Origin: a bacterium
Lineage (GTDB): Bacteria > Bacillota > Clostridia > Christensenellales > CAG-138
DNA: 10,751 nt
Assembly (NCBI GenBank): GCA_029218485.1
Contig: JAQXRK010000077.1
Span: 1-10,751 of the forward strand
Direction: 5' to 3'
The notes below the pieces were generated by a model that had not been told where the DNA came from, searched no databases, and saw nothing but the letters and a program-made list of their open reading frames with translations. Of the stretch, positions 1 to 6,612 are shown one piece after another; within the stretch, counting starts at the first letter, position 1, and every line of letters begins with the position of its first letter. Position numbers and translations under genes: made by a program.

Positions 1-710
1 CGCACGAGGTCGAAGCAGAACTCGAAGATCGCGTCCCGATGGGCCGACATGACTTCGCCGATGCCGAGGTCCGTGACCTCGCCGGTCATGCCGGTGCCGT
101 AATTGGCAATGACGCCGATGGCGGCATAGCGCATGTCGAGATCGCGCGCCAGCGGCGCCTCGGGAATGATCGTCATGCCGATCGTCTGGGCGCCGAGCAT
201 GCGCAGCATGCGCACCTCCGCGGCGGTTTCAAAGCGGGGGCCCTCGGTACAGGCATAGATCACGCGGCCGGCATAGGGGATGCCGTGCTCAAGAATCATG
301 CGCTCGAGCAGGTCGTTGAGCTGCGTGGAGAAAACCTCCTCCATGCCCGTGTGCAGCGACAGGCGGTGTTCCCGGTCGAAGGAGGCCGGGCGGGACTTCG
401 TAAAGTCGATAAAGTCGGAAAGCAGGCAGAGACTGCCCAATTTATGCGTATAATCGCACGTTCCCACCGAGGTGATGCCGACCACATGCGTTGCGCCGAG
501 GCTATGGAGCGCATAGATGTTGGCGCGGTAGTTGATTTCGCCGGGGTCATAGCTGTACAGCACGCCATGCCGGGACATGAAGAAAAACTCGTGCCCATCG
601 ACCGAAGCCCGGAATACGACGGCATCTCCGTACGGAGTGGAGACCGCCTCCTCCTGATAGGGGATGGGGAGCGTTTCAATGTTGGTGCCGCCAATGATTG
701 CAAACTTCAT
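1..710 (-). CDS. Purine nucleoside / MTA phosphorylase family protein, partial (C-terminus off left edge)
   Basis: The minus strand is open from an ATG at 710 to the window edge, giving 236 residues; the family is usually about 260-290, so a short C-terminus is missing. The start is set by GGAGGG eight bases upstream. The protein opens MKFAIIGGTNIETLP, a glycine-rich phosphate-binding start. It then shows SRHG at about residues 46-49, an INYRANIYAL stretch, a GTCD segment, and the family signature EGPRFETAAE from residue 156. These mark the PNP/MTAP family, which cleaves purine (methylthio)ribosides with phosphate to base plus sugar-1-phosphate in the cytosol, for salvage. Asn203, in IANYGTG, falls about where human MTAP has the Asp that recognises 6-aminopurines and PNP has Asn. 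By inference this suggests 6-oxopurine substrates (inosine, guanosine or methylthioinosine) rather than MTA. The family is confident; the substrate is not. Confidence 0.88.
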   Translation of the reverse strand, partial: MKFAIIGGTNIETLPIPYQEEAVSTPYGDAVVFRASVDGHEFFFMSRHGVLYSYDPGEINYRANIYALHSLGATHVVGITSVGTCDYTHKLGSLCLLSDFIDFTKSRPASFDREHRLSLHTGMEEVFSTQLNDLLERMILEHGIPYAGRVIYACTEGPRFETAAEVRMLRMLGAQTIGMTIIPEAPLARDLDMRYAAIGVIANYGTGMTGEVTDLGIGEVMSAHRDAIFEFCFDLV

Positions 711-762
711 GAGCCTTGCCCTCCGATCGGAAGTTATTGCTTGGGTAAGGGGGATGATTCCA

Positions 763-771
763 AGTATACCA
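763..771 (-). promoter_or_regulatory. Extended -10 promoter for the leftward phosphorylase gene
   Basis: On the minus strand the sequence reads TGG-TATACT, an extended -10 element (TGn plus five of six consensus bases). It lies about 50 bases upstream of the ATG at 710, giving a short leader. No good -35 is seen: the hexamer 17 bases upstream reads TACCCT, so the promoter would depend on the TGn motif. Confidence 0.55.
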
Positions 772-840
772 CAACGCGTGGGAAAAGGGTAGTCCCCGGA
801 AGCAAAACCGGTCGAAGCGGCGCACAAAATGAAAAAATCA

Positions 841-869
841 TGGAAGCCATGGCGGAAGTATGGTATGAT
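841..869 (+). promoter_or_regulatory. Promoter for the acetyltransferase / malic enzyme operon
   Basis: A -10 TATGAT at 864-869 is preceded by TGG, making an extended -10. A weak -35, TGGAAG at 841-846, sits 17 bases upstream. Transcription would start near 876, which leaves GGAGGG (880-885) as the first ribosome binding site and argues against the ATG at 878 as start codon. An inverted repeat, CATGG-AAG-CCATG (839-851), covers the -35 and could be an operator, but it is short enough to arise by chance. Confidence 0.6.
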
Positions 870-892
870 GCTATAAAATGGAGGGTATCGCT

Positions 893-1390
893 GTGTTGGT
901 GAACATACGGGCGGGAAAGGAAGCGGATGTCCCGCGCCTGACGGAGATCTATAACGCGGAGGTGCTTGGCAGCATCGCAACGTTCGATACCGTGGAGCGA
1001 ACGGAGGATGAGCGCCTGCAATGGTTCCGCGCGCACGGCACTCTGCGCTATCCGCTGTTCGTTGCGGAGGTGGATGGCCGGGTGGAGGGCTATGCCGCGC
1101 TCTCGCCCTACCGGCCGCACGATGCGTATGCCACCACGGCTGAGCTGTCGGTGTATGTGGATGCGCGCTGGCGGGGAAACGGCATTGCGTCGCGGCTGCT
1201 CGAGGCGGTTTTGCAGCAGGCCCGCGCTTCCGGAGAGCTGCATGTGATCGTTTCCGTGATCGCCGGGGGCAACGAGGCGAGCGTGCGCCTGCACGAGCGG
1301 TTCGGCTTTCGGTATGGCGGCACGCTGCCGCAGGTAGGGTTCAAGCACGGCGCGTATCGCGATATCGTACAATATTATGTGTTTGTATAA
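893..1390 (+). CDS. GNAT acetyltransferase, phosphinothricin N-acetyltransferase-like
   Basis: This 165-residue single-domain protein matches the COG1247 (Pat/Bar-like) group of acetyl-CoA-dependent N-acetyltransferases, which acetylate the amino group of phosphinothricin, methionine sulfoximine or related small amino compounds in the cytosol. Visible features are the N-terminal IRAGKEADVPRLTEIYN, AELSVYVD with Glu84 near the position of the catalytic Glu in Bar, the acetyl-CoA pyrophosphate loop RGNGIA (94-99), and the C-terminal half with ASVRLHERFGF and VGFKHGAYRDI, characteristic of this group. I chose GTG 893 because GGAGGG ends seven bases before it; TTG 896 is nearly as good. An in-frame ATG at 878 has no ribosome binding site and lies almost at the predicted transcription start. 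The gene ends 16 bases before the malic enzyme start, and its stop codon touches that gene's ribosome binding site, so the two are probably co-transcribed. The true substrate cannot be read from sequence. Confidence 0.85.
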   Translation: MLVNIRAGKEADVPRLTEIYNAEVLGSIATFDTVERTEDERLQWFRAHGTLRYPLFVAEVDGRVEGYAALSPYRPHDAYATTAELSVYVDARWRGNGIASRLLEAVLQQARASGELHVIVSVIAGGNEASVRLHERFGFRYGGTLPQVGFKHGAYRDIVQYYVFV

Positions 1391-1406
1391 AGGAAGGACA
1401 GCGACG

Positions 1407-2582
1407 ATGGATTATGCAAAGGAATCGTTAAAACTGCACGAGCAGTGGGCGGGGAAGATCGAGGTCGTGCCGCGTGTGCCGACGGGGACGCGCGAGGAGC
1501 TGGCGCTCGCCTATACGCCGGGTGTGGCGGCGCCCTGCCTTGCGATCGAGAAGGATATGGACAAGAGCTATGCGCTCACGCGCCGCCACAACCTCTGCCT
1601 GGTCGTTACGGACGGCAGCGCGGTGCTGGGGCTCGGCAATATCGGCCCGGAGGCCAGCATGCCGGTCATGGAGGGGAAGTGCGTGCTGTTCAAAGCCTTC
1701 GGCGGCGTGGACGCCTTTCCGCTGTGCGTGCGGACGCAGGATGTGGACGAATTTGTCCATACCGTCAGCCTGATCGCCGGGAGCTTTGGCGGCATCAATC
1801 TGGAGGATATCGCGGCGCCCCGCTGCTTTGAGATCGAGCGAAAGCTCAAGCAGCAGTGCGACATCCCCGTGTTCCATGACGATCAGCACGGAACCGCGAT
1901 TACGGTCCTCGCCGGCATGCTCAATGCGCTGCGCGTGGTGGGGAAGCGGCTTTCGGATGTGCGCATCGTCATCAATGGCGCCGGCGCCGCCGGCATCTCC
2001 ATCGGAAAGATGCTGCTGAACGCAGGCGTGGGCAGCCTGACGATGTGCGACCGTGCGGGCATTCTCTGCGAGGGGCATCCGGAGGGGCTGACGCAGGCGC
2101 AGATCGATATGGCGGCGGTGACGAACCGCGAGCGGCTTACCGGCTCGCTGGCCGACGCGCTGCGGGGGGCGGACGCGTTTGTCGGCGTTTCCGCGCCCAA
2201 TCTCGTCACGGCGGATATGGTCCGCTCGATGGCGGAAAAACCGATCGTGTTCGCGTGCGCAAATCCCTCTCCGGAGATCATGCCGGAGGAGGCAAAGCGT
2301 GGCGGTGCGGCGGTCGTCGCCACGGGCCGGAGCGATTATCCGAACCAGATCAACAATGTGCTCGTGTTTCCGGGCGTGTTCCGCGGCGCGCTCGATGTTC
2401 GCGCCAGCGATATCAACGAGCCGATGAAGCTGGCGGCGGCCCGCGCGCTGTCCGAGCTGATCACGGATGAGGAGCTGAGCGCGGAGAACATCATTCCGGC
2501 CGCGTTTGATCCGCGCGTGGGCAAGGCAGTTGCTGCGGCGGTCGCTGCGGCAGCGCGGGAGAGCGGCGTTGCGCGCATTTAG
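1407..2582 (+). CDS. Malic enzyme (malate dehydrogenase, oxaloacetate-decarboxylating), NAD(P)-dependent
   Basis: This enzyme oxidatively decarboxylates L-malate to pyruvate and CO2, reducing NAD or NADP, in the cytosol. At 391 residues it is a complete short bacterial malic enzyme without the phosphotransacetylase extension of the MaeB type. Visible are AYTPGVAAPC with the catalytic Tyr36, TDGSAVLGLGNIGPEA, FKAFGGVDAFPL with the catalytic Lys96, the metal-binding region with NLEDIAAPRCFEIE and FHDDQHGTA, and the nucleotide-binding loop NGAGAAG from about residue 190. Asp215 ends the second strand of that fold, which is more usual for NAD than NADP, but I would not assign the cofactor from this. 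The start is ATG 1407, eight bases after AAGGAAGGA; an upstream in-frame ATG at 1377 lies inside the acetyltransferase gene and lacks a ribosome binding site. It follows the acetyltransferase in one likely operon. No clear terminator follows it. Confidence 0.95.
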   Translation: MDYAKESLKLHEQWAGKIEVVPRVPTGTREELALAYTPGVAAPCLAIEKDMDKSYALTRRHNLCLVVTDGSAVLGLGNIGPEASMPVMEGKCVLFKAFGGVDAFPLCVRTQDVDEFVHTVSLIAGSFGGINLEDIAAPRCFEIERKLKQQCDIPVFHDDQHGTAITVLAGMLNALRVVGKRLSDVRIVINGAGAAGISIGKMLLNAGVGSLTMCDRAGILCEGHPEGLTQAQIDMAAVTNRERLTGSLADALRGADAFVGVSAPNLVTADMVRSMAEKPIVFACANPSPEIMPEEAKRGGAAVVATGRSDYPNQINNVLVFPGVFRGALDVRASDINEPMKLAAARALSELITDEELSAENIIPAAFDPRVGKAVAAAVAAAARESGVARI

Positions 2583-2625
2583 ACCTCACGAAACGATTGG
2601 CCAAAATGTGAATTTTGAACGTATA

Positions 2626-2656
2626 TTGGTGTAACCGGGCGAAAGTATGATATAAT
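2626..2656 (+). promoter_or_regulatory. Promoter for the L,D-transpeptidase gene
   Basis: A perfect -10 TATAAT (2651-2656) is preceded by TGA, an extended -10. A weak -35-like TTGGTG (2626-2631) lies 19 bases upstream, longer than ideal. Transcription would start near 2663, about 27 bases before the ATG at 2690. An AT-only inverted repeat, CAAAAT-GTGA-ATTTTG (2602-2617), lies just upstream and might bind a regulator. Confidence 0.7.
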
Positions 2657-2689
2657 ACCCCGGAATATCTGATGAACTGAGAGGATCGT

Positions 2690-3811
2690 ATGGATCATAA
2701 ACATGTTTGCAGAGCCGGCGCCAGACTTCTGGCTTTGCTGTTGGCGGCGGTGACGATGGCAGGCTGCGGCAATGCCGTGACCGCCGAAGAGGCGTCGCCT
2801 ACTCCGGAGCCTTCTGCCACACCGCGGCCGGTGCAGGTCGTTTCCCTCGATGTGCCGGAGACGACGCTGCCGCCTGCGCCGACGGTCACGCCGACGCCGA
2901 TTCCGGAAGAAACGCCGATTCCGTTTTCCTATTATGCTCCCACGGTGAACATGTCCTTTGAAGAGCTGGTGGGCAGTCTGGACGATGTCCGGAAGGAGGC
3001 CAAGGATTTGCTCGCCGCCGGATATCCGGACCCTGATACCTATTACATCATCGTCGATATCTATTGGCAGGTCGTCATGGTGTACAGGAAGGGCGCGGAC
3101 GGCAAGCCGGACTATAACCAGCCGGTGCGCTACATGCTGTGCTCTACCGGCGACCCGAAGGTCGGCAGCGAAACGGCCCGCGGCGTCTTTGAGATCAAAA
3201 AAGCACGCGTGCGCTTCGGCCAGTTCCTGAGCGGCGAGACCGCCCAGTACTGGACGTTGATCCGCAGCCGGACATACTTCCACTCGATTTTGTACACCAA
3301 GGACAAGGACATTTCGTCCTATAACATCGAAGAGTATAACAAGCTCGGCAGCAAGGCCTCGCATGCCTGTATTCGTCTGACGGTGCCCGATGCCCGCTGG
3401 ATTTTCTACAACGTTGCCTACGGAACGATCTGCGAAATCCGCGATGGCAGCAAGACGGATACCAACACCCAGAGCATCCGCAGCCAGCTGATCCTGGCGC
3501 CGGCGATCAAGGGGCTGAAGCTCAAGGCCGGTCAAACGCCATGGACGGACAACTGGACGATCGAGGACGTTCCGCACGAGATTGAATACAAGTATGAAGC
3601 GCCGCCGCGTCCCGCGGAGGACAACAAGGACGGCGACGACAAGACCGATCCGGGCGAGCTGGTCACGCCGGCGCCGGGCGGATCGGATCCGGGCGAACTG
3701 ATCACGCCCAAGCCGGCGGAGCCGATGCCCGATACGCCGGAAACGGGAGGCGGCGGTTCCTCCAGCGGAGGTTCCTCCGAGGGCGGCTCCTCCGAGAGCG
3801 AGGGCGAATAA
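2690..3811 (+). CDS. L,D-transpeptidase (YkuD domain) lipoprotein
   Basis: The 373-residue protein starts with a lipoprotein signal: basic residues, a hydrophobic core LLALLLAAVTM and lipobox MAGC with Cys26, so it should be anchored to the outer face of the membrane. A Pro/Thr-rich linker follows to about residue 85, then a YkuD catalytic domain at about residues 115-245. The catalytic region runs from YFHSI (His198) to SHACIRL (Ser224, His225, Cys227), with Cys227 the expected nucleophile. YkuD enzymes form 3-3 cross-links in peptidoglycan or attach proteins to it. The canonical motif is SHGC; here Ala226 replaces Gly. The segment between His198 and Ser224 is longer than in B. subtilis YkuD, as I recall for many clostridial members. 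The C-terminus is low-complexity, with two copies of DPGEL[VI]TPxP followed by a Gly/Ser/Glu-rich tail, perhaps a wall-spanning spacer. AGAGGA lies just upstream of the ATG. The domain call is firm; the biological role is inferred. Confidence 0.9.
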   Translation: MDHKHVCRAGARLLALLLAAVTMAGCGNAVTAEEASPTPEPSATPRPVQVVSLDVPETTLPPAPTVTPTPIPEETPIPFSYYAPTVNMSFEELVGSLDDVRKEAKDLLAAGYPDPDTYYIIVDIYWQVVMVYRKGADGKPDYNQPVRYMLCSTGDPKVGSETARGVFEIKKARVRFGQFLSGETAQYWTLIRSRTYFHSILYTKDKDISSYNIEEYNKLGSKASHACIRLTVPDARWIFYNVAYGTICEIRDGSKTDTNTQSIRSQLILAPAIKGLKLKAGQTPWTDNWTIEDVPHEIEYKYEAPPRPAEDNKDGDDKTDPGELVTPAPGGSDPGELITPKPAEPMPDTPETGGGGSSSGGSSEGGSSESEGE

Positions 3812-3817
3812 CCAATC

Positions 3818-3847
3818 AAAGGATGTGGGCGGTTGCCCGCATCCTTT
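3818..3847 (+). terminator. Hairpin after the L,D-transpeptidase gene (terminator or attenuator)
   Basis: AAAGGATGTGGGC pairs with GCCCGCATCCTTT around a GGTT loop: 13 continuous pairs with one G-T wobble, starting seven bases after the stop codon at 3809-3811. The T-run is short (TTT, then CC), so termination may be partial. AAAGGATG occurs again at 3866-3873, overlapping the ribosome binding site of the next gene, so the 3' arm has two possible partners. No promoter is evident between this hairpin and the next gene, which implies read-through. Confidence 0.65.
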
Positions 3848-3879
3848 CCACATGTTCTGCAGCAGAAAGGATGGTTTTC

Positions 3880-4968
3880 ATGCAGCATACCCGTTCCCGA
3901 CTGGCCGTTGCGGCAAGGATCGTCGGCTTTGTATTGCTCGGCATTGTGATCGCCGCGGCAGCGTTCATCGCGGTGCTGACCGTGCGCGAGTATCGCCCGG
4001 CCGGGCGGGAGGCGGCCTGGACGGGCAGCAGCGCCAACGCGCAGCCGGAACAGGGCGAACAGATCGAACAGATCACCGTGCTCTCGTTCAACATCGGATA
4101 CGCCGGGCTTGGACAGGAATCGGACTTTTTTATGGATGGCGGCAAGATGACGCGGCCGGCCTCTGCACAGATCGTGGAAAAGAATCTGGACGGCATTTTG
4201 GAACTGCTGCAGACATATGCGCCGGATGTGGCGCTCCTGCAGGAGGTCGATGCGGCGGGCAAGCGCGTCTACGGGATCGACGAGCGGGCGCGGCTTTCCG
4301 ATGCGTTTGCCGGGGAAGCGGCGTTCGCCCCGAACTATGTTTGCGACTATGTGCCCTATCCGCTGCCGGATACCATCGGCCGTGTGGAATCGGGCCTTCT
4401 GACGCTCAGCCGGTTCTCTTCCACGGAGCAGACGCGCATCGCCCTGCCCGTGCCGTTCCAGTGGCCCGTCCGAATAGCCAACCTAAAGCGGTGCCTGCTG
4501 CTCACGCGCGTCCCGCTCGCCGGCACCGATGCGGAGCTGGTGCTCATCAATCTGCACCTCGAGGCCTATGACGACGGCGAGGGAAAGCGGGAGCAGACGG
4601 AGCAGCTTGTGCAGCTGCTGCAGCAGGAGTACGAAGCGGGTAACTACGTCATCGCCGGGGGCGATTTCAACCAGCGCATTGAGGGCTTTGGCAACAACCA
4701 TCCGATCATCGATCCCTCCTTCTGGCAGCCCGGTGCGATCTCGCAGGACGTGCTGCCCGCAGGGTGGAACTTTGCGTTCAGCGACGAAACCCCGACCTGC
4801 CGCCTACTGAACAAGCCGTATGACGCGGAGAATCCGGATACACAGTATTATGTGATCGATGGGTTCCTCTGCTCCCCAAACGTGACGGTGGAGCGCGTCT
4901 CGGTCGTGGATGCGGGCTTCGCCTTCTCCGACCACAACCCGGTACTGCTGCAGTGCCGTCTTTCCTGA
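3880..4968 (+). CDS. Membrane-anchored endonuclease/exonuclease/phosphatase family protein
   Basis: This 362-residue protein has one N-terminal membrane segment (about residues 11-33, after a basic start), a short linker, and then a complete EEP (DNase I/exonuclease III/phosphoesterase) fold, predicted outside the membrane. The active-site series is intact: Asn71 in LSFNIGYA, Glu122 in LLQEVD, the SGLLTLSRF strand, Asn224 and His226 in NLHLEA, Asp262 and Asn264 in GGDFNQ, Asp327 in VIDG, and Asp351-His352 in SDHNP. These residues bind a divalent metal and cleave a phosphodiester. Members of this fold hydrolyse DNA, RNA, sphingomyelin, inositol phosphates or other phosphodiesters, and nothing here fixes the substrate. 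I chose ATG 3880 because AGAAAGGA ends eight bases before it; earlier in-frame ATGs at 3823 and 3871 fall in the hairpin or in the ribosome binding site itself. It probably depends on read-through from the transpeptidase gene. Confidence 0.88.
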   Translation: MQHTRSRLAVAARIVGFVLLGIVIAAAAFIAVLTVREYRPAGREAAWTGSSANAQPEQGEQIEQITVLSFNIGYAGLGQESDFFMDGGKMTRPASAQIVEKNLDGILELLQTYAPDVALLQEVDAAGKRVYGIDERARLSDAFAGEAAFAPNYVCDYVPYPLPDTIGRVESGLLTLSRFSSTEQTRIALPVPFQWPVRIANLKRCLLLTRVPLAGTDAELVLINLHLEAYDDGEGKREQTEQLVQLLQQEYEAGNYVIAGGDFNQRIEGFGNNHPIIDPSFWQPGAISQDVLPAGWNFAFSDETPTCRLLNKPYDAENPDTQYYVIDGFLCSPNVTVERVSVVDAGFAFSDHNPVLLQCRLS

Positions 4969-4997
4969 ACAATCGGAAATACCCGCGCGCATACCGG

Positions 4998-5036
4998 CGT
5001 CCTCCCGCTGCATAGATTGCAGCAGGAGGACGTTTT
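4998..5036 (+). terminator. Strong hairpin with T-run that contains the spoIVFA ribosome binding site
   Basis: CGTCCTCC (4998-5005) pairs with GGAGGACG (5025-5032), and GCTGC (5007-5011) with GCAGC (5019-5023). One C/A mismatch lies between them, the loop is seven bases, and TTTT follows at 5033-5036. This is a good intrinsic terminator for the phosphoesterase gene. Its 3' arm holds AGGAGGA (5024-5030), the only ribosome binding site for the ATG at 5040, so the same structure would also hide that site in any read-through transcript. Confidence 0.75.
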
Positions 5037-5039
5037 GCT

Positions 5040-5726
5040 ATGGATTTGGAAAAACTGGAAACCACGCCGTTTCAGACGGCAGAGACGCGGCGGCGCAGGA
5101 GCGCGATGCGCGTCAACCTGCACCGGACGAGGCCATCGGCGCACAGGGAGCGGATCCTAGGCGCCAGCATGCTGGTGAAGATCGGCGTGTGCGTCGCAGC
5201 GCTGATCTTGGTGCTCGTCATGGAGATGTTCGTATTCCCGCGTGAACAGGAGGGGCATGCTGCGGCACTGGAAGCGCAGGCGCCCGCGGTCACCGATGGC
5301 GGCGGCACGGATGAAACGCTTGGCCGCTTGAGGTTCGTGGACGGCGGCGGACTGGTGGGCGTGTTTGCGTCAGGCAAGCGCTGGCATGTGCCGGTGGAGG
5401 CGACCGGCGCCTCGCTGCTCGACGATGCGCGGCTCCTGCAGCTGCAGGCGGAGGCAGGCTCCGCGGTTTCGCTGAGCGCGGGAGGAGAGGTGCGGGCTGT
5501 CGGAGAGGATTCGGAGCTCGGCCAGTATGTTCGCATCCATCACGGCGAGGATCTGGAGAGCATCTACTACCATCTTTCGGACATTTGCGTGGAGCCGGGG
5601 CAGCCGCTGCTGCTGGGCGATACGCTCGGCAAGGTGGCCGGGGACGGAACGCTGTATCTGCGCATCTATCAGACCGGCGCGCCGCAGGATGTCGAAACCT
5701 ACGTGGACGTGCCGGATTATTCCTGA
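5040..5726 (+). CDS. spoIVFA: SpoIVFA-like protein: membrane-anchored, degenerate LytM (M23) domain
   Basis: The 228-residue protein has a basic N-terminal region, one membrane segment at about residues 44-66, a variable linker, and a C-terminal LytM/M23-like domain from about residue 110 to 215. The typical string GQYVRIHHGEDLESIYYHLS, with the following VEPGQPLLLGDTLGKVAGDG, is clear. The zinc-binding residues of active M23 peptidases are not: no HxxxD precedes the core, and the HxH motif is replaced by Tyr206-x-Arg208 in LYLRIY, so it is probably not a peptidase. In B. subtilis, SpoIVFA sits in the outer forespore membrane, holds SpoIVFB in an inhibited complex with BofA, and is removed by SpoIVB. 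Domain layout, degeneracy and the adjacent spoIVFB give the name. The start is ATG 5040, nine bases after AGGAGGA, which lies inside the preceding hairpin. A mother-cell sigma-E promoter would be expected but I cannot place one. Confidence 0.8.
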   Translation: MDLEKLETTPFQTAETRRRRSAMRVNLHRTRPSAHRERILGASMLVKIGVCVAALILVLVMEMFVFPREQEGHAAALEAQAPAVTDGGGTDETLGRLRFVDGGGLVGVFASGKRWHVPVEATGASLLDDARLLQLQAEAGSAVSLSAGGEVRAVGEDSELGQYVRIHHGEDLESIYYHLSDICVEPGQPLLLGDTLGKVAGDGTLYLRIYQTGAPQDVETYVDVPDYS

Positions 5727-5727
5727 C

Positions 5728-6612
5728 ATGCGCATCGGCGCGTTTGGCCGGACCGAGCTGAAGCTGCATCCGCTGATCGTGGTAGTGGTGGCGGCGGCCT
5801 GCGTCCTCGGCCGGATGGGCGATCTCATGCAGGCGGCGCTGGCGCTCACCCTGCATGAATTCAGCCATGCGGTGGTCGCCTATGTGTTTGGGTGCCCCAT
5901 CCTCTCCATCGAGATCATGCCGTTCGGCGGCGTGGCAAGGCTGGAGAGGGGAGCGCTGCCGCCGCACACGGAGCTGTGCATCGCCGCCGCCGGCCCGGTC
6001 GCGAGCTTCTTTGCAGCCGGGTTGACCGCCATGTGCGGCGATCTGTTCCCGGATACGGCGACCCGGCTGCAGCCGTTTCTGCTGTTCAACCTGACGCTGG
6101 CGCTGACGAATCTGCTGCCGGCGCTACCGCTGGACGGTGGGCGCATGCTGCGCGCCCTGCTGCAGAACCGGCTGTCCTACGGCCCTGCGACGCGCTTTGC
6201 CGCCTGGCTGGGCGTGGCGGGGGGCTGCGGCATGCTGGCGCTCGCGATCTGGTGCGCGGTGCGCGGTGCATACAACCTGACGCTACCGACGATGGGCGTG
6301 TTTTTGCTGCTGGCAGCGGTCATGGAGCTGCGCATGCTGCCGGAGGGCAGGATGGGCGCCTATCTGAGCCGCTATGACGGCGTGCATGCCGGGCGGGCGT
6401 ACGATGTGCACCATGTTGCGGCCCACGCCTCCATGCACACGCGGGAGGCGCTGTCCGTGCTGCGCCACAACCGCTACAATGTGCTGCGCGTGGTGGATGG
6501 GCAGATGCGCACCATCGGCGAGATCGACGAGGGCATACTGCTGCGCGCGATTGCGGAGGGACACGGCAACGACGAAATCGGCGCATTACTCTCATTTGAC
6601 CGCCACGCCTGA
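5728..6612 (+). CDS. spoIVFB: SpoIVFB intramembrane metalloprotease (M50, site-2 protease)
   Basis: SpoIVFB cleaves pro-sigma-K within the mother-cell membrane to release the late sporulation sigma factor. This 294-residue protein (B. subtilis: 288) has several membrane segments. Its first zinc motif is HEFSH at 43-47 and its second is NLLPALPLDGG with Asp136, almost exactly where the B. subtilis residues lie (His43, Glu44, His47, Asp137). FGGVARLE and the AAAGPVASFF segment are also typical of M50B. A C-terminal CBS-like domain (about residues 225-285, with HTREALSVLRHNRYNVLRVVDG) matches the SpoIVFB layout, in which CBS senses nucleotide. ATG 5728 begins one base after the spoIVFA stop, so translation is likely coupled; no strong ribosome binding site of its own is seen. 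The frame stays open upstream to 5527, but that part overlaps spoIVFA and encodes nothing like the family. A different M50 role is possible but unlikely beside a SpoIVFA-like gene. Confidence 0.9.
   Translation: MRIGAFGRTELKLHPLIVVVVAAACVLGRMGDLMQAALALTLHEFSHAVVAYVFGCPILSIEIMPFGGVARLERGALPPHTELCIAAAGPVASFFAAGLTAMCGDLFPDTATRLQPFLLFNLTLALTNLLPALPLDGGRMLRALLQNRLSYGPATRFAAWLGVAGGCGMLALAIWCAVRGAYNLTLPTMGVFLLLAAVMELRMLPEGRMGAYLSRYDGVHAGRAYDVHHVAAHASMHTREALSVLRHNRYNVLRVVDGQMRTIGEIDEGILLRAIAEGHGNDEIGALLSFDRHA

Noticed and set aside
839..852. CATGG-AAG-CCATG as a defined operator
   Set aside because: The arms are five bases and no regulator gene lies nearby, so it is not listed as a separate feature.
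39..902. Long plus-strand open frame opposite the phosphorylase gene
   Set aside because: It is antisense to a clearly recognisable family protein, has no ribosome binding site and no recognisable domain; high GC keeps such frames open.
2602..2617. CAAAAT-GTGA-ATTTTG as terminator of the malic enzyme gene
   Set aside because: The stem is six pairs with one G-C at its base, and no T-run follows; it is too weak for a terminator and is kept only as a possible operator.
2579..3853. 424-residue minus-strand open frame across the L,D-transpeptidase gene
   Set aside because: It is Arg- and Leu-rich composition noise opposite a well-supported lipoprotein gene, with no domain or start signal.
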